DNA from: Pseudomonadota bacterium
GTDB taxonomy: Bacteria; Pseudomonadota; Alphaproteobacteria; Rhodospirillales; Casp-alpha2
Length of the DNA stretch: 11,890 nt
Assembly (NCBI GenBank): GCA_022563215.1
Contig: JADFNT010000026.1
Coordinates: forward strand, 1-11,890
Direction of reading: 5' to 3'
Shown here: in pieces, positions 6,221 through 11,890 of the stretch
Position numbering within the stretch: the stretch's first letter is position 1
Layout of the letters: each line of letters begins with the position of its first letter
Notes under the pieces: model-generated
What the model was told of the DNA's origin: nothing
The model's database searches: none
The model's input: only the letters and a program-made list of their open reading frames with translations
Position numbers and translations under genes: made by a program

Positions 6221-7834
6221 TCAAGCCTTCAAATCACGGGCCGCCATGAGCATTTCGTCGACGGTTTTAAACACCGTCGCCGACGAATTATAGGCCTGCT
6301 GGACCCGGATCATTTGGGTGAACTGGGCCGTCAGTACGACGTTGGAAAGCTCAACGGTATTCGGTGCCAGAAGGGCGATGCCGCTGGTGTCGGCGAAGAC
6401 CGTCCGGCGAGAACCTGAAAGCGAAGTTTCCTCGTAAACATTACCGTTTCTTTCCTGGAGGCCATTGGGATTGACGAACGTCGCCAACGGAACCTTGTAA
6501 ATTATCCGGGAAGTCCCGTCCTCGAACTGGCCGATGATTTGGCCGGTCTTGTCAAAGGTAGTGTCCCTAAGGTCGGAGGAAGAAAAGCCGTTTTGCTGGA
6601 AATCGGTAAGCAGAAAAGTGCCGGCGAATTGGGTCAACCTGCTGATGTCGAGCGCAAAGGTGATGGTGGCGCCGTCGCCCCACGTCAGGCTGGTGGTGAA
6701 GCTGGTTGGCGATACCAACGTTGCCTTAGGGCTGAAGACCAGTGGGTCGCCCACCACCCGGGTCGAGTCTAAGGTCGCCGCCGTGGAAATGTTTTCGGAC
6801 GCGCCCAGAAACGGCGTCGCGGCGTCAAGGGTAATGGTGGCGAAATCCGATGAGACGGCGCCGATGGTAAAGGTGCCATTGTTGCTTGGCGGCCCGACCG
6901 TGGAGCCCGATATAGTGATCGAATCCCCGGCCTTGAGGCCGATAAAGGCTCCGGGAAAACCGGCGGACTGAACCTGTTCCGACTTGACCCGTATCTCTTG
7001 GGTTGCGGTGTCGAGTTCCAGGAGCTTGCCGGTTCCCACGCCCGTTGCCAGAGAGAATGCGGCGCCGGGACCAAGGGTCGAATTGGTCAAGTCGTCTCCC
7101 GACAGCAGCATTTGCCACTGGTTGACGGTCGGGGTTTTGACGAATGTAGCCGTTATGGCGCGCACCTTGCCGTTGGAATCGATGAAGTTAAGGCTCAGGC
7201 TTTCATTCGCTTCGCCGAATTTCTTCTGTGCGGGAAGGTTGAGCGACAGGTTGGCTACCGTTGTCGCGGTAAATAAATTGGTAAAGGCGAACTGATCCAC
7301 CCTCAGCGCCTGTAAAGTGCTCGTCTCTGAGAAGGTGCCGTCGGCTTGGGGTGCCACGCCGAGGAGGAAGAAACCGTTCTTGTCGGTCAAGAAACCCTGT
7401 CGGACGCTTATGGTGTTGCCGTCGTCTCCGATGGTGGTCACCGGCGCCCCGGCGACGTTGATATCGAAACTGCCGTCGCGGGTGTAAAGAATCTGGTTGG
7501 AAACCTGAAGCGTCGGGCTGACAAGGAAGAATCCATCGCCGGCGATCGCCAGATCCAGTCCACGCGATGTGGCCCTTAAAAGACCCTGTTGGTCGAGGGT
7601 CTGGAAATCCTTGGGTTTGACGCCGCCGGTGGCTCCATTCGGGCTGGCGAAAGATATGGTGGAATTGCTGCCGGCGCCGGTGCGGATATTGCCGCCCAGC
7701 ACCGTTGAGAAACGGGTATCGGTCCTTTTAAAACCGCCGGTGTTGATGTTGGCGATATTGGTGCCGATGGTATTGAGCGCATGCGCCTGCGACATCATCC
7801 CGAGGGTGCTGGTCTGAAATAATGATAAACCCAT
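6221..7834 (-). CDS. flgE: FlgE-like flagellar hook protein
   Basis: This 537-residue axial protein starts at ATG 7834, with GGAG 9 nt upstream. The rod/hook N-terminal signature is present in divergent form (ALNTIGTNIANINTGGFKRT, 19-38), followed by the hook-protein block RGLDLAIAGDGFFLV (91-105) and YTRDGSFDIN (117-126). The C-terminus (ELSNVVLTAQFTQMIRVQQA, then VFKTVDEMLMAARDL) is the helical D0/D1 end shared by FlgE, FlgF and FlgG. Length favours FlgE: FlgF and FlgG are about 250-260 residues, while alphaproteobacterial hooks are often 400-600 or more. Residues ~270-350 contain one copy of the beta module found three times in the FlgL-like protein. The N-terminal MGLSLFQTSTLGMMSQ differs from textbook FlgE starts, so this may be a second, specialised hook paralogue. 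The gene stands alone between its own promoter and a probable terminator. Confidence 0.82.
   Translation of the reverse strand: MGLSLFQTSTLGMMSQAHALNTIGTNIANINTGGFKRTDTRFSTVLGGNIRTGAGSNSTISFASPNGATGGVKPKDFQTLDQQGLLRATSRGLDLAIAGDGFFLVSPTLQVSNQILYTRDGSFDINVAGAPVTTIGDDGNTISVRQGFLTDKNGFFLLGVAPQADGTFSETSTLQALRVDQFAFTNLFTATTVANLSLNLPAQKKFGEANESLSLNFIDSNGKVRAITATFVKTPTVNQWQMLLSGDDLTNSTLGPGAAFSLATGVGTGKLLELDTATQEIRVKSEQVQSAGFPGAFIGLKAGDSITISGSTVGPPSNNGTFTIGAVSSDFATITLDAATPFLGASENISTAATLDSTRVVGDPLVFSPKATLVSPTSFTTSLTWGDGATITFALDISRLTQFAGTFLLTDFQQNGFSSSDLRDTTFDKTGQIIGQFEDGTSRIIYKVPLATFVNPNGLQERNGNVYEETSLSGSRRTVFADTSGIALLAPNTVELSNVVLTAQFTQMIRVQQAYNSSATVFKTVDEMLMAARDLKA
6797..7006 (-). repeat. beta module in FlgE matching the FlgL-like repeats
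   Basis: FlgE residues ~277-346 read TQEIRVKS, then LKAGDSITISGSTVGPPSNN and GTFTIGAVSSDFATITLD. The pattern is A-G-x-x-ITI-x-G-S, N-(DN)-G-T-F-T-(IV), short turn, T-(IL)-T-L. It matches the three FlgL-like copies, with four extra residues (VGPP) in the first loop. It is probably an inserted domain on the outer face of the hook. The match is by eye and the function is unknown. Confidence 0.6.
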
Positions 7835-7886
7835 GGTGTGTCGCTCCGGCGTGGGGGGTCCGGCAGGGGGCCAGAATCAATTCCAT

Positions 7887-7906
7887 GCAAGAAGGAGCAA
7901 GAAGGA
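7887..7906 (-). repeat. tandem 10-bp duplication at the flgE -12 region
   Basis: TCCTTCTTGC occurs twice in direct succession on the minus strand (7906-7897 and 7896-7887). The first copy supplies the spacer and the -12 TTGC of the sigma-54-like promoter. The second places another TTGC exactly one 10-bp period downstream, just before the predicted start of transcription. Confidence 0.7.
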
Positions 7907-7911
7907 TGCCA
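7897..7911 (-). promoter_or_regulatory. sigma-54 promoter of flgE
   Basis: TGGCATCCTTCTTGC on the minus strand matches the sigma-54 consensus TGGCAC-N5-TTGC at 9 of 10 defined bases, with GG (-24) and GC (-12) correctly 10 bp apart. The start of transcription would be near 7885, leaving a leader of about 50 nt before the flgE ATG. Hook and basal-body genes are sigma-54 dependent in several alphaproteobacteria, which fits. Confidence 0.75.
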
Positions 7912-7926
7912 ACACCAGGAGGGGAT

Positions 7927-7939
7927 TAATCTGTTGATT
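7927..7939 (-). promoter_or_regulatory. IHF binding site upstream of flgE
   Basis: AATCAACAGATTA on the minus strand matches the IHF consensus WATCAANNNNTTR at every defined position and sits in an AT-rich tract within GC-rich DNA. It lies between the distal enhancer-like element and the sigma-54-like promoter, where an IHF-induced bend brings activator and polymerase together in Caulobacter flagellar promoters. Its first base is 28 bp upstream of the first base of the -24 box. Confidence 0.65.
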
Positions 7940-7965
7940 TTTATGAATTATTTCAAGAACACCTG

Positions 7966-7980
7966 GGCAGGAAATGCCGG
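7966..7980 (-). promoter_or_regulatory. proximal CCGGCA element upstream of flgE (putative)
   Basis: The minus strand reads CCGGCATTTCCTGCC, with a GGCA/TGCC dyad. It begins 69 bp upstream of the -24 box and 41 bp downstream of the same CCGG core in the distal element. The flgI region has a comparable second copy at 65 bp. Enhancer sites for sigma-54 activators commonly occur in pairs. Confidence 0.35.
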
Positions 7981-8009
7981 TATCGGACCCTTGGCCCGGT
8001 GCGCCGTGC

Positions 8010-8024
8010 AAAATTTGCCGGGTC
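8010..8024 (-). promoter_or_regulatory. distal CGGCAAA element upstream of flgE (FlbD/ftr-like enhancer, putative)
   Basis: The minus strand reads GACCCGGCAAATTTT. It is 14/15 identical to the element at 6130-6116, and both begin exactly 113 bp upstream of the -24 element of their sigma-54-like promoters. CGGCA-containing ftr elements about 100 bp upstream of sigma-54 flagellar promoters bind FlbD in Caulobacter. Equivalence is inferred from position and core sequence. The element starts 6 bp after the fbpC stop codon. Confidence 0.55.
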
Positions 8025-8030
8025 GGGGGG

Positions 8031-9149
8031 TCAGGAGGCGGGAAAGACGTGGGTTTGCCGGGGATTGGCCGTCACCAAAACCTCGGCCCCGGGTTGCGGA
8101 AGGAAAACGCCCGGAATCCGGGCTTCCAGGGTGATTTCAGTACCGTCCTCGGCGGTCAAAACCAATTCAACATGGCTGGAGCGGCCCAGGGGCCGGGCCG
8201 AAATTGTGCGCCCGCGGGCGCCTGCGGAATTTCCGTTATCCACCGGCGTCGGCTTGCAGGGGGTGTCGCCGGGCTGGATTTCGGCCTCTTGGCCGGCGGC
8301 CGACAAGCGCAGACCTTCGGGCCGGATCAGGATTTCCACCGGCGCCCCGTCTTCCAGATGTCCCGCCTCAAAATCGCCAAGAATGGTAGCCACGTGGCCG
8401 TTCCGGACCACCCCCTGAAGACGGTTGACGGGGCCGAAAAGGGCGGCGACGAAGGCGGTCAAGGGTTCGAAATAGGTTTCCACCGGGGTTCCGTCCTGGA
8501 TGATCCGGCCTTCGTCCATGACCAGGATGCGGTTGGCCATGAACATCGCCTCTTCGGGATCATGGGTGACCATCAGTGTAGCAACATCGGTTTCCTTAAG
8601 CAGGTCCAGGGTTTCGGCGCGAATTTCAACACGCCGGGTGACGTCAAGACCGGAAAAAGGCTCGTCGAGCAGCAAAACCCGAGGTTCCGGGGCCAAGGCG
8701 CGCAACAATGCCACCCGTTGCTGCTGGCCGCCGGACAGGATATGGGGATAACTGGCCGCATAGTCCGCAAGGCCCATTCGCGACAACGCCGAAAGAGCCC
8801 ATTGGCGGCGCTCGACGGCGTTCTCCGGCAGGCCAAAGGTGACGTTTTCCAAAACATTGAGATGGGGAAACAGGGCGTAATCCTGGAACATCAGGCCGAT
8901 GCCGCGTTTTTCCGTCGGTATATGTTTCCCGTGGCGGCCTTCGGCGACGACGCGCTCGGCGATGGTCACCTGTCCCACCTGCAGGTGTTCGAGCCCGGCG
9001 GCGACCCTGAGCAACGTCGTCTTGCCGCATCCCGAAGGCCCCAGCAGACAGACCAGCTCTCCCGGGCCGACGAAGACGGAGACACCGTTCAAGACCGGAT
9101 TGCCGGAATTGAAGGAGTGGGAAACGTTATTCAGATGCAGGCCGCTCAT
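8031..9149 (-). CDS. fbpC: iron(III) ABC transporter ATP-binding protein
   Basis: This 372-residue ATPase powers import through the FbpB permease from the cytoplasmic face. All nucleotide-binding motifs are intact: Walker A GPSGCGKT (37-44), Q-loop Q89 (MFQDYALFPH), signature LSGGQQQR (138-145), Walker B RVLLLDEP (157-164), D-loop SGLD and switch histidine H196 (MVTHDPEEAM). The C-terminal third (about 240-372: NRLQGVV, IRPEGLRL, LGRSSHVELVL) looks like a TOBE-type regulatory region of the FbpC/PotA/CysA class. It includes a Pro/Gly-rich linker at ~290-312. The start ATG overlaps the fbpB stop as ATGA, a normal translational coupling, with GAGGTGG upstream. Iron is inferred from the neighbouring binding protein; from the ATPase alone, spermidine, sulfate or thiamine would be possible. 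Confidence 0.92.
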   Translation of the reverse strand: MSGLHLNNVSHSFNSGNPVLNGVSVFVGPGELVCLLGPSGCGKTTLLRVAAGLEHLQVGQVTIAERVVAEGRHGKHIPTEKRGIGLMFQDYALFPHLNVLENVTFGLPENAVERRQWALSALSRMGLADYAASYPHILSGGQQQRVALLRALAPEPRVLLLDEPFSGLDVTRRVEIRAETLDLLKETDVATLMVTHDPEEAMFMANRILVMDEGRIIQDGTPVETYFEPLTAFVAALFGPVNRLQGVVRNGHVATILGDFEAGHLEDGAPVEILIRPEGLRLSAAGQEAEIQPGDTPCKPTPVDNGNSAGARGRTISARPLGRSSHVELVLTAEDGTEITLEARIPGVFLPQPGAEVLVTANPRQTHVFPAS

Positions 9150-10879
9150 GGCACCGCCACCTCGGGGCCGGTGTCGGCGGCCACGCCGCCGGCGGGATGG
9201 CCGGGCCTGGAGCGGACGATGGTCAGGCTCAACAGGATCACCGGCAGGATGCCAGCGGCGACAATGGTCAATGCGCCGAGGGCGCTTTCCTCCAGCAGTT
9301 CATCGGACGCGTACTGAAAGACGAAGGTTGCCAGGGTCTCGTAGTTGAAGGGCCGCAGGATGATGGTCAACGGCAGCTCCTTCATGCAGTCGACGAACAC
9401 CAGCAGCGCCGCCGTCAGCAGGCTCCCGCGGACGAGGGGAAAATGGACTCTCCTTAGGGCCTGGCCGGGGGTGCAGCCGAGAGTCCTGGCGGCGCCGTCC
9501 ATGCTCGGCGTGATCTTGTCGAGGCTGGCTTCCAACGTGCCGTAGGAAAGGGCCAGGAATCGCGCCACGTAGCCGTAAACGACGGCGACGATGGTGCCGC
9601 TCAGCAAAAGCCCCGTCGGTATGCCCAGAACCTGTTGGCTGAGGCCGTCCAGGGCGTTGTCGAGCCAGGCCAACGGGATCATCACCCCGATGGCGAGAAT
9701 GGCGCCGGGAACCGCATAGCCGATGCTGGCAAACCGGGTCGCCGCCTTGACCACGGGGCCGCCGCTGAGCCGGGATCCGTAGGCCAGGAACAACCCGATC
9801 AACACCGCCAGCCCGGCGGCCATGGCAGAGAGGCTGAGACTGTTGGCGGCGTAGGTGAAAAAGTTGGCGCTTAGCGTGTCTGAGTAAAACTCGAGCGCGT
9901 AAACCGTGAGCACGCTGGCCGGAAGCGCGAAGCCGAGAAGCACCGGCAGGAGACAGGCGGCGAAGGCGAACGCCGCCGCCCAGCTTTCAAGCCGGTGGCT
10001 CGGCAACGTCGAATACTTGCTCGACGTGTGATGGTAGCGCTGGCCGCGCCGGGCAAGGCGCTCGGCGCCGATGAGGGCCAATACCAGGACCATCATAACG
10101 CTCGCCATCTGGGCGGCCCCGGCGACGCTGTTCATATTCAGCCATACGTCGTAGATCCCGGCCGTGAACGTGGGTACGGCGAAGAACTCGACGGTGCCGA
10201 AATCGTTCAACGCCTCCATCAGCGCCAGGGTCACCCCGACCACAATGGCCGGCCTAGCCAAGGGCAGGGCGACGGAGAAGAACCCTCGCCAAGGGCCTTT
10301 GCCCAATGTGCGGCTGACCTCCAACACGCAGACCGATTGCTCCAGGAACGCGGCTCGGCTCAACAGATAGACGTAGGGGTACAACACCAGCGTCATGACC
10401 GCGATCGCGCCGCCGAGGGACCGGATTTCGGGGAACCAATAGTCCTGGCGGCTCTTCCAGCCGAAGATCTCGCGCAGCCAAACCTGGAGGGTGCCTGCGT
10501 ATTCCAACTGGTCGGTGATGACGAACGCCAGCACATAAGCCGGCACCGCCAGCGGCAGCAGGAGAGCCCAGTTGAAGAACCAACGCCCCGGGAACCGGCA
10601 CATGGTCACCAGCCACGCGGTGCCGGTGCCGATGACGAAGGTGCCGGTGCCGACGCCGAGAAGCAGAAATAGGGTCTTTTCGATGTAAAGGGGGAGAACC
10701 GTCGATGAAAGATGCGACCAAATGTCACCGCTGGGGGCGACGGCAATGACGATAACGGCGATCAGGGGCGTTGCCACCAGGGCGGCGACCGCAACCGCGC
10801 CGATGGCCCAGCCGTCGAACCTTAAACGCCGAAAGGCCCGGATTAGCGAATTCGCCTTATCCATCGTGGTGGTGGCCAC
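9146..10879 (-). CDS. fbpB: iron(III) ABC transporter permease, fused two-domain
   Basis: The 577-residue inner-membrane protein has about 12 hydrophobic segments in two halves separated by a polar linker near 272-297 (RLARRGQRYHHTSSKYS). This is the fused FbpB/SfuB architecture. Each half has an EAA-type loop that docks on the ATPase: EVSRTLGKGPWRGFFSVALP (187-206) and DGAARTLGCTPGQALRRVHF (461-480). The stretch MEALNDFGTVEFF (221-233), with its counterpart DCMKELPLTIILRPFN (497-512), is typical of iron(III) permeases. The start is probably GTG 10879, with a GGGGG ribosome-binding site 5 nt upstream; ATG 10864 (M6) is the alternative, and the N-terminus is soluble either way. The tail after ~555 is a short polar Gly/Pro-rich extension. 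It follows fbpA after 131 bp and overlaps fbpC by 4 bp. Confidence 0.93.
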   Translation of the reverse strand: MATTTMDKANSLIRAFRRLRFDGWAIGAVAVAALVATPLIAVIVIAVAPSGDIWSHLSSTVLPLYIEKTLFLLLGVGTGTFVIGTGTAWLVTMCRFPGRWFFNWALLLPLAVPAYVLAFVITDQLEYAGTLQVWLREIFGWKSRQDYWFPEIRSLGGAIAVMTLVLYPYVYLLSRAAFLEQSVCVLEVSRTLGKGPWRGFFSVALPLARPAIVVGVTLALMEALNDFGTVEFFAVPTFTAGIYDVWLNMNSVAGAAQMASVMMVLVLALIGAERLARRGQRYHHTSSKYSTLPSHRLESWAAAFAFAACLLPVLLGFALPASVLTVYALEFYSDTLSANFFTYAANSLSLSAMAAGLAVLIGLFLAYGSRLSGGPVVKAATRFASIGYAVPGAILAIGVMIPLAWLDNALDGLSQQVLGIPTGLLLSGTIVAVVYGYVARFLALSYGTLEASLDKITPSMDGAARTLGCTPGQALRRVHFPLVRGSLLTAALLVFVDCMKELPLTIILRPFNYETLATFVFQYASDELLEESALGALTIVAAGILPVILLSLTIVRSRPGHPAGGVAADTGPEVAVP

Positions 10880-10957
10880 CGATACCCCCTGTTTGGTTAA
10901 CGGGTTTCACCTTGCCGGCTGGGCGGGCTGGTCCCCTCGGTCTCAAACCAGAGTCAT

Positions 10958-10995
10958 GAAAGGCCAAGCAGCACCTGACCGCGGCTTGGCCTTTC
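10958..10995 (-). terminator. strong hairpin between fbpA and fbpB (attenuator or mRNA-stabilising)
   Basis: GAAAGGCCAAGC (10958-10969) and GCTTGGCCTTTC (10984-10995) form a perfect 12-bp inverted repeat around a 14-nt loop, 16 bp after the fbpA stop. No run of more than three T follows on the minus strand, so it is a poor full terminator. Hairpins placed between a binding-protein gene and its permease gene often protect the upstream message or stop part of the transcripts, giving more binding protein than permease. That role is inferred here. Confidence 0.6.
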
Positions 10996-11010
10996 GGTGA
11001 TCGGGGCGGT

Positions 11011-11890
11011 TCAGCTGCCAGGGCCTTCATTAAACCTGACTTTGTCGACCAGGCGCGAAGCCGTTGCCCGGAGCATGGCTATCTTCTCCAGGCTGACGGT
11101 GTCGGCCTTGAAGTCGCCCCAGGATCTGACCAGCGGGTCGATGGCGACCCCGGCCTTGGCCGGGTATTCGAAATTTTGCGATGCGTATATCTTCTGTGCG
11201 AAATCGCCGCTCAGGAATTCGATGAGCTTAACCGCGTGGGCCTGATTCTTGGCGTTCCTGGTCACCGCCGCACCCGAGATGTTGATATGGTTGCCGCGGC
11301 CGCCCTGATTAAGAAAGACGACTCTCACGGCCTCCGCCCACTTCTTCTGCTCGGGTTTCTTTTCGTTGGTCGCCATCTTGCCTAAGTAATAGGTGTTGGC
11401 GATTCCGATGTCGCAAACACCCTCGTAGATCGCTTTCGCCTGGGCGCGGTCGTTGCCCTGCGGTTTGCGGGCGAGGTTGGCTTTGACGCCGCGGAGCCAT
11501 TTCTCGGCTCCTTCCTCGCCTTCATGGGCGATGATCGAAGCGATCAAGGCGACGTTGTAGGGATGCTTTCCGGAGCGCATACAGATGCGGCCCCGGAATT
11601 TCGGATCGGCGAGATCGGCGTAGGTCTTGAGCGCGTCCGGCTTGACCCGGTTCTTGCTGACGAGCGCGATGCGGGCACGGGTGGTGAGTCCGAACCAAAG
11701 GCCGTCGGGATGGCGGAGATGCGGCGGAATGTTGTTTTCCAACACGGCCGAGCGAATCGGCTGCAATAGGCCGGCTTTTTTCAATTCGTTGAGGCGCCCT
11801 ATGTCGACGGTCAAAACAGCGTCAGCGGGGGGGTTCGCGCCCGCCGCCTTTAGCTTTTCAAGCATCCCTTTCTTGGCGTAGACCACGTTG
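11011..11890 (-). CDS. fbpA: iron(III) ABC transporter periplasmic binding protein, 5' end outside window
   Basis: The frame ends at TGA 11013-11011 and is open to the window edge, showing about 293 C-terminal codons of an expected ~340. The signal peptide and first lobe start are missing. GTG at 11886 is internal (NVVYAKKGMLEKL) and is not a credible start. The family is recognised from PADAVLTVDIGRLNELKKAG, GLWFGLTTRARIALVSKN, YADLADPKFRGRICMRSG and YEGVCDIGIANTYYLGKM. The tyrosine pair in ANTYY and the tyrosine of VVYAKKG are the residues that typically bind ferric iron in FbpA/FutA proteins. Two cysteines, in GRICMRS and GVCDIG, are spaced so that a disulfide is possible (inference). The protein would capture Fe3+ in the periplasm and hand it to FbpB. 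Any Fur-, RirA- or Irr-type operator would lie upstream, outside the window. Confidence 0.93.
   Translation of the reverse strand, partial: NVVYAKKGMLEKLKAAGANPPADAVLTVDIGRLNELKKAGLLQPIRSAVLENNIPPHLRHPDGLWFGLTTRARIALVSKNRVKPDALKTYADLADPKFRGRICMRSGKHPYNVALIASIIAHEGEEGAEKWLRGVKANLARKPQGNDRAQAKAIYEGVCDIGIANTYYLGKMATNEKKPEQKKWAEAVRVVFLNQGGRGNHINISGAAVTRNAKNQAHAVKLIEFLSGDFAQKIYASQNFEYPAKAGVAIDPLVRSWGDFKADTVSLEKIAMLRATASRLVDKVRFNEGPGS

Noticed and set aside
5940..6224. Minus-strand 94-codon frame in the flgE-flgI gap
   Set aside because: It covers the probable terminator, both enhancer-like elements and the sigma-54-like promoter, is rich in Pro/Arg, resembles no family and overlaps the start of flgI.
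7974..9317. Plus-strand open frame of 447 codons opposite fbpC
   Set aside because: It is antisense to an ATPase with all motifs intact. The product has no recognisable domain, and the long frame follows from GC-rich codon bias.
11887..11890. GTG at 11886 as start of fbpA
   Set aside because: The frame stays open upstream of this codon, and the residues there (NVVYAKKG) are internal to the family; the real start and signal peptide lie outside the window.

Overview
The window reads as a chromosomal segment from a GC-rich, flagellated alphaproteobacterium, most likely of the Rhodospirillales type. This is inferred from a single-domain FlgJ without a muramidase half, a FlgN-like protein placed between flgJ and flgK, very long FlgK and FlgL-like proteins, and flagellar promoters of sigma-54 type with IHF-like and CGGCAAA (FlbD/ftr-like) elements. 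No species can be assigned from sequence alone. Every convincing gene lies on the minus strand, so transcription runs from high to low coordinates.

Layout in transcription order: (1) 11890-8031 is an iron(III) ABC importer: fbpA (5' end outside the window), a 131-bp gap holding a 12-bp-stem hairpin, fbpB (fused two-domain permease), and fbpC (ATPase) overlapping fbpB by ATGA. (2) 8030-7835 is a 196-bp control region with a near-consensus sigma-54 promoter, an exact IHF consensus match and two CCGGCA elements. It serves (3) 7834-6221, a FlgE-like hook protein. (4) 6220-5937 is a 284-bp gap, the longest in the window. It holds a probable terminator for flgE, then a second sigma-54 promoter with the same architecture as the first, then a 5' UTR with a hairpin and a 12-bp perfect palindrome. 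(5) 5936 to beyond base 1 is a tight operon flgI-flgJ-flgN-flgK-flgL-like, with junctions from a 1-bp overlap to 22 bp. The flgL-like gene runs off the left edge.

Together the flagellar genes supply late parts of the axial structure: P-ring (FlgI), rod-binding protein (FlgJ), hook (FlgE), hook-filament junction (FlgK and a FlgL-like protein) and the chaperone for the junction proteins (FlgN). The FlgL-like protein carries three copies of a beta-rich module, and FlgE carries one more.

I do not see an undescribed defence, mobile or biosynthetic system. The most notable signals are the position-matched control regions of flgE and flgI, the module shared by FlgE and the FlgL-like protein, and the structured flgI leader. 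No tRNA, rRNA, CRISPR array, insertion sequence or origin was seen, and no gene-free stretch exceeds 300 bases.
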